The notes beneath the pieces were generated by a model that worked only from the letters and a program-made list of their open reading frames with translations, was not told the origin of the DNA and did not search any database. 62,944 nucleotides of DNA, taken from CAYSDH01 sp964429805 (GTDB lineage: Bacteria > Bacteroidota > Bacteroidia > Flavobacteriales_D > JABDKJ01). This document shows, in pieces, positions 10,001-19,100 of the stretch. The position numbers and the translations under genes are program-made. Each line of letters starts with the position of its first letter. The first letter of the stretch is position 1. The stretch lies in the NCBI GenBank assembly GCA_964429805.1, contig CAYSDH010000010.1, positions 1 through 62,944 of the forward strand. Direction: 5' to 3'.

Positions 10001-10221
10001 TCAGTGAAGTCAAGTGTGATACACCCAGGTCCATCCGGACAAATTGCTACCCAGCCGTACTCAGCATTGTTGTAAAAGCCAGGCCCACCAGGGTCTTGTA
10101 TGTTTCCTACGCAGGCATTGTATGAAGTGAATTCATTACTCAAATAAGTCTGAGCCTGAAACATAAGTCCAGAAAAAAGAAAAATTAGCAGCGCAGAAAG
10201 GTGGTAAATAGTCGACTTCAT
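7009..10221 (-). CDS. Giant secreted protein with T9SS type B (CHU_C) domain, contains N-gap
   Basis: About 1070 residues, secreted by Sec (signal peptide ending FQAQ|T) and then by the type IX system. The N-terminus has a CUB-like module (about 25-140), then a Cys/Gly-rich linker of the CTDGVQNG...GVDCGG kind seen in other Bacteroidota exoproteins, then two beta modules with CLGAIPVC- and NFDWALYDI-like signatures, several Ig-like/SprB-like repeats (YTVTVTDMDNCS, YEVTVFDNDGCQ) and a PKD-like module. It ends in a CHU_C sorting domain (PNAFTPDQDGVNDTW ... FFGTVTIVR). A ten-N run (7287-7296) sits just before PNAFTP; the frame holds across it. Likely a surface adhesin or filament component; the ligand is unknown. 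Confidence 0.88.
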   Translation of the reverse strand: MKSTIYHLSALLIFLFSGLMFQAQTYLSNEFTSYNACVGNIQDPGGPGFYNNAEYGWVAICPDGPGCITLDFTELDIGFGDVLTIHDGPSIGDPVLIDFVTGDPMPIDPVVGSNGCLTIEFQTDFANIGLGFDMDVSCGPCASCTDGVQNGLESGVDCGGPNCPPCPCEDVTIAGLPFVDNLGSTIASGDNYGFMDACGSFFMEGNDFVYSYTPVADGCLQFDLTNFPMGSGGLFITDGCPDDPATMCLDSYESLGFQDALSGIYQATAGETVYFTVSSPAFANQFIDYTFELSTDCPPIDDHDCLGAIPVCQDVINVAMANLGGGVVADNIDDFNSCLTSTETNSQWYSINVSTAGDLAFDIQPGAGENFDWALYDITNFGCESIGLNSPLVSCNSYVNQFFNTGTGMSDVFGGMGNSNGPGTNNGPSYNAPLAVVPGQVYALYISHVAGGNASFVLDFSESTAVVADSEVPTVTDITATCAGVFTVNFSEAVVCADVQMADFTVTGPGGPYLVDSISITCGFGENLINTVDLYLDMGIPLAGGDFDVSYAGGASDLCGNTMVAYMETVSILPGVDFNTTVIPADCGFTNGEISVIDLQGAAPHQFFLSGAPQPNPNFTGLAEGDYEVTVFDNDGCQKTEDVSVGLNLQAFTAGEDTVVCSLDFMLEGSLPAGFMGDWTSNGPVTFSDPTLPNSIVSAANLGVFELFWSIDNGGGCFRTDTLRVTLSNPMLNVQTVRESCPGDCDGQAEANFSGSYIGPPYTYTFSDGSATADPSVFDEFCPGNYTVTVTDMDNCSVTEQFEILDPIPFELDSLEEYNETCIQACDGYIEVLDELAVSFSYDGGQTFTGLNTSPDLCTGMYEVVAANLQGCLDTLTAIISSPEPPIAEFEISPESNTLFTPFFSVQNTSFQNVFNDWQVGEIEIIETSQEEEPNFLLDNATPGEYMVQLIVTDSLGCQDTTQTTITLVDEFNIYXXXXPNAFTPDQDGVNDTWKPMVSDIKQADYLLEIWDRTGQLVFETRDIQTAWTGVDFRNGDYAVNDGVYVWRVSGTLISTFDKREFFGTVTIVR
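7287..7296. other. Assembly gap (10 N) at the start of a CHU_C domain
   Basis: The run falls between codons for FNIY and PNAFTP. Homologous domains in this window have one or two residues there, so the true gap may be only a few bases; the site is a motif repeated in several genes here. Confidence 0.9.
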
Positions 10222-10398
10222 CTAGGTAAACGATTCTTTAAGCGAATTTAAGCCAATATTGCACATCAGACGGTCCTTTTTATGTCCCTTGATGTGAATG
10301 CCGTAGTGAATTTTTATATTTGTTCTAAGTGACTGATAATCAGCATTTATATCTTGTTAACAAAGTGTTAAAGACCGAACAAGATGTTGAACTGGCCG

Positions 10399-10406
10399 TA
10401 TATTTG
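10399..10406 (+). promoter_or_regulatory. -7 box upstream of DUF1573 gene
   Basis: TATATTTG, 42 bases before the ATG of the DUF1573 gene. A second identical octamer lies at 10315-10322, so tandem promoters are possible. No convincing TTG at -33 for the proximal box. Confidence 0.5.
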
Positions 10407-10448
10407 TAGAGTAACTCGAAGTAGAAACCGAAATTATAGACATAAGTT

Positions 10449-10904
10449 ATGAAGAAGACAGTATTATTCTTGGCTATTGCCCTATTTGGAATGACAGCAG
10501 TTGTCGCTCAAAGTGGAGCATCAGTTAATTCAGGAGCGAACATCACCTTAGACAAGGATGTTCATGATTATGGAGAAATCGAAAAAGGTGGCGATCCTTA
10601 TTGTGAGTTTACTATCACAAATGACGGAAGCGAGCCATTGATCATTACAAATGCTAAAGGGTCTTGTGGTTGTACTGTTCCTGAGTGGAGCAAAGAGCCT
10701 GTACTTCCAGGTGAGAGCACAGTAATGAAGGTGAAGTATGACACAAAGCGTGTTGGACCTATCAACAAGTCTGTGACAATTACTTCGAATGCAACGAATG
10801 AGCCGACTAAGGTTCTTCGAATCAGAGGAAAGGTACTCGCGCCAGAGGCGGGAGAAACAATGCCTTTGAAGGAAGCATCACCAGGTGTGCCGTTGAGCAA
10901 GTAA
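10449..10904 (+). CDS. DUF1573 domain exported protein
   Basis: A 151-residue exported protein with a signal peptide (cleavage about VVAQ|S) and one DUF1573 domain, an ASPM/SPD-2/Hydin-like immunoglobulin fold. Characteristic pieces are HDYGEIEKGG, EFTITNDGSEPLIITNAKGSCGCT and a basic KYDTKRVGPINKSVTITSNA strand. The GSCGCT cysteine pair is the family hallmark. The biochemical role of the family is not established. It is a single-gene unit with its own promoter box and a strong terminator, placed within the surface-protein island but on the opposite strand. Confidence 0.9.
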   Translation: MKKTVLFLAIALFGMTAVVAQSGASVNSGANITLDKDVHDYGEIEKGGDPYCEFTITNDGSEPLIITNAKGSCGCTVPEWSKEPVLPGESTVMKVKYDTKRVGPINKSVTITSNATNEPTKVLRIRGKVLAPEAGETMPLKEASPGVPLSK

Positions 10905-10923
10905 TTCTTCTAAAGAATCTATT

Positions 10924-10958
10924 AAAAACCCTTCTCGCACTGCGAGAAGGGTTTTTTT
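10924..10958 (+). terminator. Rho-independent terminator after DUF1573 gene
   Basis: A 15-bp perfect stem (AAAAACCCTTCTCGC), a three-base ACT loop and a seven-T tail; one of the strongest hairpins in the window. Confidence 0.95.
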
Positions 10959-11022
10959 ATGCAGTGATGTGACATTCTCTTGGATTTACAGACATTTGCA
11001 ATCCAGAACAAAATCTAAGCGA

Positions 11023-12219
11023 ATGCCAAAAATCTCGTCCAAAGGTCAGCACATGCCTTCATCACCGATTAGAAAACTAGTCCCATTTTCAGAAGCGGCT
11101 AAGTCTAAAGGTGTCAATGTATTTCACCTCAACATCGGTCAGCCAGATATAAAGACGCCTGAGTTGGTGATGGATGGAATTAGAGCCATAGACAGAGAGG
11201 TAATCGAATATTCTCATTCTGCAGGTTTTCAGTCTTATCGCGATGGACTGGTAGACTATTACAAGACGAAGGACATTCACCTGACTGATGAAAACGTAAT
11301 GGTCACTACAGGAGGTAGTGAGGCCTTAATTTTTGCGCTGCAGACATGCTTTGACCCAGGAGATGAGGTTATTATTCCAGAGCCTTTTTACGCCAACTAT
11401 AACGGTTTTGCTGTGACTAGTGGAGTGAAGGTTGTGCCCGTCACTGCGCACATAGAAGATGGATATGCACTGCCTCCAATCGAAGCATTTGAAAAACTAA
11501 TTACTCCGCGTACGAAGGGTATTTTAATCTGTAATCCAGCAAACCCTACTGGTTATCTGTATTCAGAAGATGAGTTAAAGGTATTGGAGAAAATAGTCAA
11601 GGAGCATGACTTATATCTCATTGCCGATGAGGTATACCGAGAGTTTGTGTATGACGATAAGACGCATTTTAGCTGTCTGAATCTACCGTCTATTCAAGAC
11701 AATGTATTACTCGTAGACTCTGTATCAAAACGTTACAGCATGTGTGGTGCACGAATAGGAGCATTGGTATCGCGTAATAAAAACGTGATGAGCACAGCCT
11801 TAAAATTTGGACAAGCAAGACTGAGTCCTCCAACCTTGGCGCAGATAGCCGGTGAATTGGCACTGAAGACTCCGGCCTCTTACTTTTCAGAAGTCACAGA
11901 AGAGTATCTTGAGCGAAGAAACATCTTGGTAGACGGATTAAACACTATCGAGGGTGTGGTTTGCCCTCGGCCGAGTGGGGCGTTTTATTGCATGGCCAAA
12001 TTACCAATCGACAGTTCTGACAAATTTTGCCAGTGGATTCTTGAAGACTTCAGTCATGAGGGCAGCACAGTAATGATGGCGCCTGGAACTGGTTTTTATG
12101 CGAGTGATGATATGGGAACAGATGAGGTCAGATTGGCATATGTTTTGAATAAGGAGTCACTAAAAGCTGCGGTTGAGGTATTAAGAAATGCACTCGAAGT
12201 ATATCCGGGCCGAGTATAA
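11023..12219 (+). CDS. PLP-dependent class I/II aminotransferase
   Basis: A cytoplasmic aminotransferase of about 398 residues in the aspartate aminotransferase fold family. The PLP Schiff-base lysine is K236 in DSVSKRYSMCGARIG. Other landmarks are NIGQPD near the N-terminus, GGSEAL for phosphate binding, NPANPTG, DEVYREFVYDD, and the carboxylate-binding Arg region in DEVRLAYVLN. I start at the ATG at 11023; an in-frame upstream start at 10969 would leave only about ten bases after the preceding terminator. Substrate (aspartate, aromatic or other) cannot be told from sequence. ytxJ follows by 23 bp on the same strand. Confidence 0.9.
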   Translation: MPKISSKGQHMPSSPIRKLVPFSEAAKSKGVNVFHLNIGQPDIKTPELVMDGIRAIDREVIEYSHSAGFQSYRDGLVDYYKTKDIHLTDENVMVTTGGSEALIFALQTCFDPGDEVIIPEPFYANYNGFAVTSGVKVVPVTAHIEDGYALPPIEAFEKLITPRTKGILICNPANPTGYLYSEDELKVLEKIVKEHDLYLIADEVYREFVYDDKTHFSCLNLPSIQDNVLLVDSVSKRYSMCGARIGALVSRNKNVMSTALKFGQARLSPPTLAQIAGELALKTPASYFSEVTEEYLERRNILVDGLNTIEGVVCPRPSGAFYCMAKLPIDSSDKFCQWILEDFSHEGSTVMMAPGTGFYASDDMGTDEVRLAYVLNKESLKAAVEVLRNALEVYPGRV

Positions 12220-12242
12220 ATCTGAATCTCTAAAAACAGAAT

Positions 12243-12569
12243 ATGAATTGGATAGAATTAAATAGTCAGGGTCAAGTAGAGCAGTTAGTTCAAGACTCTC
12301 ACACTGCCGTGCAAGCCATATTCAAACATAGCACGAGGTGCTTTATCAGCAAAAGTGTCAAAAGAAATTTTGAAGCGGAATGGAAAGGGCTCGGCACCGA
12401 CATCTCTGTGTACCATCTTGATTTAATCGCGCACAGAGACATTTCCAATGCCATAGCGGCAACACTAGGAGTCAATCATGAGAGTCCTCAACTCATTGTG
12501 CTTAAAGACGGAAAAGTAATACATCACTCTTCGCATCAACACATCAGCGCTGACGCACTCATGGCCTAG
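12243..12569 (+). CDS. ytxJ: Bacillithiol-system redox-active protein YtxJ
   Basis: A 108-residue thioredoxin-like protein of the YtxJ/DUF2847 family, proposed monothiol bacilliredoxin-type proteins linked to bacillithiol. The family motif FKHSTRCFISK with a single active-site-like cysteine is clear, followed by VYHLDLIAHRDISNAIA and the cis-Pro-containing SPQLIVLKDGKVIHHSSH. No signal peptide; cytoplasmic. It lies 23 bp after the aminotransferase and is probably co-transcribed. It implies that this organism may use bacillithiol, as some Bacteroidota do, but no biosynthesis gene is in the window. Confidence 0.88.
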   Translation: MNWIELNSQGQVEQLVQDSHTAVQAIFKHSTRCFISKSVKRNFEAEWKGLGTDISVYHLDLIAHRDISNAIAATLGVNHESPQLIVLKDGKVIHHSSHQHISADALMA

Positions 12570-12594
12570 AACGTATTAAAGAGCGGGAAGTGTT

Positions 12595-15500
12595 TTACCT
12601 GATTACGGTAACTTGACCTGAGAACTCTTTCCTCGTAGTTGTAGTCAGTGCACGAGCATTGATACGCCACATGTACACACCATCGGCCACGTAGTACTCG
12701 TAGTCTTCATGGCTTTCGCCATTCCAGCGCGTTGGGTACTCAGTTGATGAGTATACCACACGTCCCCAACGGTCAAATACACTAAACTCGTATTGAGATG
12801 GATCCAAGTCTTGGATAGTCACATCAAAATTGTCGTTTATACCATCTGCATTTGGACTAAAGGCTGAAGGAATGAATATCTGAAACTCTTCAATCACTTC
12901 TACATTAAGATCTAATGAGTCAAGACAACCAATTGAATCAGTAATAACCAACTCAATATTATAGAAGCCTGGCTCGGCAGGAAACTCGACCGTTGCATGC
13001 TCTGTGTCAGCGTAGCCAAATGCGCCAAAGAACCACTCGTTAGACACATTGTCTTCAGAAGTATTGGTCGTTTGAAACACAGGATTTAGTACACTCGCCT
13101 GAGCCGGTTCAACTAAGAAATTGGCCTCTGGTGGAGTAGGGGAAGTGATGAGCGCCTCTGCGTCACCTTCACAACTATTGGCATCTCTGATTATGACGGT
13201 TTGAAATCCAGCACATAACTCATTGTTTACACTATCTGGCAAGAAGTTAAATCCACCATCAAAACTGTAGGTGCTCGCCACAGCAGAGTGTATAATTACT
13301 TGACCATCACAGTAGCCTAAACAAGACTCACCCATTACTGTAAGAGAATCAATTACTGGCGCTGCAGGCTGATCGATGAAGAACGTTTCTTGGTCCACAC
13401 AGCCGTTTTCATCTTCCATGATGACGGTCACGTTCCCAGAGCACAGTTCTTGTCGTTCATTAATATTAACTCCAGGTGTGCCTGCATCCCATGTATAGAT
13501 GTAATCAAGACCAGGCGTGATCACACCTCCAGTACCTACTACAGAGATTGTTCCAGTGCAGTCACCAAAACATTCTGGGATAACAATGGTCGGCTCGATT
13601 TGAATTCCATCAAAGAATGTCAATTCAATAAAATCAGAATTCGGACAAGACAAGCCTTGTGTGTCAACCCAACCTAGGGTATACGTTCCCGGTTGGGTAG
13701 CATATACTATAGCATTAGGGTCAGAGTCATCTGAAAACGAGATGATTGCTGGGTCAGTAGTAGACCACTGGCCTATTCCTACCACTTCGGCATTCATCTC
13801 ATAAGACATGGCACAGTTCGCCAAGTCAGGTCCGGCAGTTAGTGCTCCCGAAAGCTCTAAGTACATAGAGTCAACGGCAATACACGCTGGGTTGCCTGCT
13901 TCATAGACAGACACCACAAACATGGTGCTCTCCATCAAACCAGTTGATATTGGGTATTGAATGTTAGGGTCATCAAGCGAAGTGGTCGGGAACCATGAAT
14001 ACACATAAGTTGTTGCACCACCTCCGCCACAGTTAGCAGTACCATCAAAGAAAATTCCTGGTTGAGGAGAAACATTAAACTGTCCATCTTGTAGCCACAC
14101 ATCTCCATTTGAATCGAGAAGCACCCACTCATTCTCTTCTGGTGAAATACCAGCTGTATAGGTGATAGTGATTGCTGCTCCGTTTGGCACGGCAGGTATG
14201 GCAAAGGTTTGGAAGATTCCGTTTGGCAGTGTGTAAGAAGTTAAGACTCCATCAATTTCTATGTCCAAGAATGCTCCTTGCCATCCGTCTCCCCAAAAGT
14301 CAGAAAGTTGAAGTTCGAAATCACAATCTGTAGGAGGAGGTGGTCCGCCTAAGACCTCAACACCAAGTTGCGTAGGTGCACCACAGGCAATGATCACGTC
14401 TGGGTCAGCCACTACTTCATGCGGGTCAACCACAACAATGGTGATTACGGTGTCAACTTCACAACCGAAGTCATTGACAGAATTGTAGATGAAGTCATAC
14501 GAGCCAGCACTTGGTGGCACAAACTCGGCAGAGTCGGCATCCGCAGAGAGGAAGGTGAAATTTGGGTCACCGGTCCAAAAAGTACTGTCAGATAGAGGGC
14601 CGTAAGAAGGCGTAAATGTGGTGATGCCAGGATAAAGTGCAGGGTCAAACTCGATACCCCAATTAAAAATATACCCGTCATCAGCGGCTAAGTTATCTGT
14701 GACAATAAATGTCCATGTCCCGTTTAGCGGACAACCAACTAAGTCACATAAGTCACCAAACGGAGTATATATTCCTGGATTGACAATGTTGTTCATGTCT
14801 GGGTTTCCAGCATTGTCAACGAAACTGACATCTGTCCAGTTTGCCGCGTCATCAAGAAAACCGAGTGTCGATGTAGGTGACCATCCGTAGTCATATCCCG
14901 TACCTGGAACGGAAGATCCGTCAACAGCTTCTCCAAGGTATGTTCCACCACCACCTTGAGATAGGTAATCATGAAGTGATACCTGTGTACCATTCGGACA
15001 TTCGATAATCATATCAAGATCTCCTAGATAAGAATGCTCTATGTTAATGTTTAACTCGAGTAAATCATTACAGTCAGCAAGCGTATCACCCGGATTAAAA
15101 ATGTCAATCAGTAGTTCTGAGTTGAAGCTAAATCCTGCTCCATCGGCCAGAAATGATTCGCCTGCCACAGCAAACGGTGGGGCGGCAGTCCAAGTGACTG
15201 AGTTTGCTTCACCAACTAAGGGAGCAATTTCACCGACACAGATTGTATCTGGAAAGGAGAGTTGAAAATCTGGCAATGTGGATACAATGACCTTAAGGGG
15301 CTCAAAGTTTAAGTTCTGGCAACCATTGTTGTCCTGCACAGCAAGACTCACGATGTACTCACCAGGTTCGTTAAACTGATGACTCACCGCATTACCCGAA
15401 GTCGAGTCAATAGACCCATCATCAAAATTCCAAAAATAACCGTCTAGTGTAAATCCTGGCGCAGCAGATGAACCAAGACCACTAAAATCTACAAAGTCAC

Positions 15501-16041
15501 CCACACAAATTGAGACACTATCAAAACCAAACACAGGCGGTGGTGGATTAACAATACTTGATGACGCGGTAGGCGGGTCACATGGTGTGGTGCAGATTAC
15601 ACTGGCTTCCCAACCAGGCATGTTGGTGGTGTTACCCGTATTGACAACAAACACAAATGTCAGACAGCCTGAAGTATTATTAACTGTACCAGTCACATTA
15701 AGACCTTGAAGAAAATTACCCGTGTAGGTTCCTAAAGATTGAGCGGCAGTAGAATTTCCATCATAGATAGTCAGTGCATCATGATTGTTTGGGTTACCAG
15801 AAAGTTGGAGCTGAAAGGCTGCGAAGTCTACCTGAATAACATCTCCTGGTACATCTGGACATATGGTGTAGGTGTAGTCTGTATCAGAATAGGCTGCGCC
15901 TCCAGTGCCTCCATCGTCATAAAACGTTCCGTCACACCCGTTGTCTGTCATGTTACCCATGATGAAGTCCATTTGTGCCTTTAGGTTTAAACCGACCATG
16001 GACATAGACATCACTAAAAAGAGAAGAAGGGATTTTCTCAT
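12595..16041 (-). CDS. Giant secreted protein with PKD, P-domain and CHU_C domain
   Basis: 1148 residues with a signal peptide (cleavage near LKAQ). Order of modules: a CUB-like domain (about 25-150, GNMTDNGCDGTFYDDGG and later YDGNS), a PKD domain (about 175-260, GYFWNFDDG and HQFNEPGEYIVSLAV), a proprotein-convertase P-like domain (about 310-470, LNINIEHSYLGDLDMIIECPN and GTWTFIVTDN), a further beta domain with WGDGWQGAFLDIEIDG, Ig-like repeats with CFGDCTGTISV- and CLGYCDGQVII-type signatures, and a terminal CHU_C domain (FIPSAFSPNADGIND ... EFSGQVTVIR). Secreted through Sec then T9SS. No catalytic residues are evident, so binding or adhesion is the likely role. Its 3' end is 25 bp from ytxJ. 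Confidence 0.9.
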   Translation of the reverse strand: MRKSLLLFLVMSMSMVGLNLKAQMDFIMGNMTDNGCDGTFYDDGGTGGAAYSDTDYTYTICPDVPGDVIQVDFAAFQLQLSGNPNNHDALTIYDGNSTAAQSLGTYTGNFLQGLNVTGTVNNTSGCLTFVFVVNTGNTTNMPGWEASVICTTPCDPPTASSSIVNPPPPVFGFDSVSICVGDFVDFSGLGSSAAPGFTLDGYFWNFDDGSIDSTSGNAVSHQFNEPGEYIVSLAVQDNNGCQNLNFEPLKVIVSTLPDFQLSFPDTICVGEIAPLVGEANSVTWTAAPPFAVAGESFLADGAGFSFNSELLIDIFNPGDTLADCNDLLELNINIEHSYLGDLDMIIECPNGTQVSLHDYLSQGGGGTYLGEAVDGSSVPGTGYDYGWSPTSTLGFLDDAANWTDVSFVDNAGNPDMNNIVNPGIYTPFGDLCDLVGCPLNGTWTFIVTDNLAADDGYIFNWGIEFDPALYPGITTFTPSYGPLSDSTFWTGDPNFTFLSADADSAEFVPPSAGSYDFIYNSVNDFGCEVDTVITIVVVDPHEVVADPDVIIACGAPTQLGVEVLGGPPPPTDCDFELQLSDFWGDGWQGAFLDIEIDGVLTSYTLPNGIFQTFAIPAVPNGAAITITYTAGISPEENEWVLLDSNGDVWLQDGQFNVSPQPGIFFDGTANCGGGGATTYVYSWFPTTSLDDPNIQYPISTGLMESTMFVVSVYEAGNPACIAVDSMYLELSGALTAGPDLANCAMSYEMNAEVVGIGQWSTTDPAIISFSDDSDPNAIVYATQPGTYTLGWVDTQGLSCPNSDFIELTFFDGIQIEPTIVIPECFGDCTGTISVVGTGGVITPGLDYIYTWDAGTPGVNINERQELCSGNVTVIMEDENGCVDQETFFIDQPAAPVIDSLTVMGESCLGYCDGQVIIHSAVASTYSFDGGFNFLPDSVNNELCAGFQTVIIRDANSCEGDAEALITSPTPPEANFLVEPAQASVLNPVFQTTNTSEDNVSNEWFFGAFGYADTEHATVEFPAEPGFYNIELVITDSIGCLDSLDLNVEVIEEFQIFIPSAFSPNADGINDNFDVTIQDLDPSQYEFSVFDRWGRVVYSSTEYPTRWNGESHEDYEYYVADGVYMWRINARALTTTTRKEFSGQVTVIR

Positions 16042-16100
16042 GAAAAACTAATTTTAATCTGATTGAATTCCCTAGGGGAATAGGTTAATGCTGCTTGAGA

Positions 16101-16108
16101 CAAATATA
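16101..16108 (-). promoter_or_regulatory. -7 box for the 1148-aa surface gene
   Basis: TATATTTG on the minus strand, about 60 bases before the ATG at 16041, in the 152-bp gap after the next giant gene. No TTG at -33. Confidence 0.5.
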
Positions 16109-16193
16109 GGAGATAATCACGTGGAGGGCCACAGATTATAAGTGACAATTGTTGGACTTCTTTACACAGTGTGACTGTTCAAAAAATTGACAT

Positions 16194-19100
16194 TCAACGT
16201 ATTAAGTGAAACTCTCCTGTATACTCCCTGACCTGTCTATGAAAAACATCGCGGGTTAAAATCTGATAGACATAATGACCTGGTCTTACTGTTCGGTCTT
16301 CTCTACGCACTGTGCCGTCCCACCACTCATTTGGATTGTTAGTCTCAAAGATGATTTGCCCCCATCTGTCAAAAACTCTAAACGTAAAAAATAGACGGTC
16401 TACATTGTTGGTCACAGGGCCAAATTCGTCATTGAGCCCGTCTCCGTTTGGTGTAAATGAATTAGGAAGATAGACACTCATCGCTCCAGTGACCTCTATG
16501 TCTTTACATATCTGACTGGTGCAGCCAGCATCTGTAGAAGTAGCCTCCAGACAAACTTCATATTCTGCACTTACATCTTCTGGAAAATTGTAGCTAAAAC
16601 TACTCTGAGTCGACACGGTGTCTTCGTCAATGGTCCAGAGATAGAAATTTTGACCATTACTCAGATTGAAAAAATTAGCCACCGGGTTTACTGCTGTAAG
16701 CTCAAATGGATTGATAGTAAATCCTGCTATAGGGGCCGACTCTACCGTAATGGTTACTTGGTCTTCACTGACACACCCTTGGTTGTCTACCGACAGTGTG
16801 TAATTAATCACCACATCTTCTCCGCTCGTGTTAGGTATGACGTATGCGCTATTTGGCAGATTGGGGTTCAGAATTCCTTCTTCTGGTGACCAAGTATAAT
16901 TGAAAGTTTCGCTTGATGGAAAGCCGATACTGACGGTGTCATTACCACAAATCTCTTTGTCTTCTCCCGCCATGGCTGGAGGGTAGAGCACGATATCTAT
17001 AATCAACGATTCGCCAGATTCGCCTCTACACCCAGTGCTCTGGTCCGTAACCTCCAGTATGTTTAGCTCAGTGTCTTCAAAGTAAAAAGTGCCGTAGATA
17101 AAGTCATCCGTATTGGGGATTTCTATAACGCTTGGCGTCCCGTTTTCAGTAAGCTGAATGTTAAAAGGACCAACTCCAGTGCTCATTAAAGTGACATCAA
17201 ACACTTCACCTTCACACACCTGATTATCCTCCACAGACAGGCTAACTGTGGGTAAAGGATTAATGATGAGCTCTTCTGTATTCGTCCCAATTCCCGCACA
17301 AACTCCATTATCGAGATAGGTCAAGACCACTTCTCCAGCCACATTTGAAAAGACAGTGAATTGGTTTTGGTTACTGGTCAAGGTATCAGAGCTGCTGCCG
17401 TCTATGTCATACAAGAATTCGAACGGTCCGGGGCCCGTGAATTGGATAAGCATCTCAACAGAATCACCTTCGCACACCGGGCCAGCGGCAGAAAAACTTG
17501 CTGTGGGTTGCTCCACAGATTCTACGATGACTGAGCCATTGACTTGGTCTGTGCAGTTTGCATCACTCACAGTAACTAATTCATAACTGCCACTGCTGCT
17601 CACTGGAAGAATAGCCATGTTAGATGCTGAGCTGAGCGTATCCAACATGCCATTTACATTGTACACAATGTTCCAAGGTCCAGTCCCAGTGAGATCAACT
17701 TCTGGTCCTTCACTACCTCCGGCACAGTAGGTGCCACCATTTGAAATTTGCGCGCTAGGCAGCGATGAACTGCTGACCTCGACACTCGCTCCAGCCAAGC
17801 CCGGACAAAACGGATCGCTGATAGTTTCAACTACGTAATTTCCTTCCAGGCCAGTATTTAGCACATATGTGGAATTCTCAATGACGGTATCTAAATAGCT
17901 AATACCGTCTAGGCTGAGTTCCAAGTTCCATGGTCCATTCCCATCAAAGTCAAATTGTATCTCGGCCTCTTCACCATCGCAGATGGCTGCAAGTGATGTA
18001 AGCGAAACAGTCGGTGACGGCCTAAACATAACCGGTATGCCTTCAGAAAAAGTCAAGCAAGGGTCGTCAAAATCTAGCAGGTCCATGCCGTTATTCTCAC
18101 CAAGCACGGCACACATGTAGTAGACTTCATTGGCGTTAAGACCTGATTGAAACGTAAAACTCGGATTGACATAGCTCGTGGAAAGAATGTTGCCCAGTGA
18201 ATTTGGACCACCATCATGAAGCACAAATACTCTGAGGTCTCCACTCTGTATTACCTCATTAGAGCTGTTGTATGATGCAGACAGTAGACTTGATGCGCAG
18301 ACAGTAAGCGTGTCGTTTTGAGTGCCAAATGCTCCCGGGGTACTGTAGATACATCCGCAAGCAATCTCACCAGACTTGGTGATTGGCCCGCAGCCTTCAC
18401 TGTCTTGAACTTCGTATGAGTACAATGCCCCGTCTGGAAGTGAAGGGCTCGTGAACGAATTGCCAACTAGAGGCACGCCATCAACCGTGTATGGACCGCT
18501 TCCTCCGCCAACATCAAACGAGACCGTGCCAGTTGATAGGAAAGGGTCACATTCTATGAGCACATTTGTTGTCAGCAGTTCTTGTAAGACCTCAAAGTGA
18601 AAACAGGTATCGGCCAACTGAGAAGCACAACCTATAGAATTGGTTGGGTTTATGGCCGTAAAGCAATACGGAAGTGAGGAGGGTGTGCTCAGCGGAACGT
18701 CAAAGGAAAGTTCATCTCCATCACTGACATTTGTGAATTCGAGCGTGTTGAATCCTGTGTAGAGACTCAAATCATAATTAGTCCAAGAGCCACTAATGTC
18801 AACAACTGCAGTGCCTTCTTCTCCTGCGCAAAGCGTGCCGCCAGCTGATGTTATAGACAAGCTTGGCGGGCTGACAATACTTACGTTGGCTTCTCCATTT
18901 CCTACGCCAGAGCAAGTCGGCATAGAGCTGTCAGTAATAGAGACGATAGAGTAAGTCGTGTTTTCACTTGGAAAGTGATTGATCACATCTCCGCTCCAAA
19001 CGGGTGGACTAAAGAAGGTGCCGCCAGAAGAAGAGTCTAAAATTTCGACTAAGAATGGGCCATTTCCAGAAATCAGCACTTGTAATTGGGCTGCCTGACC

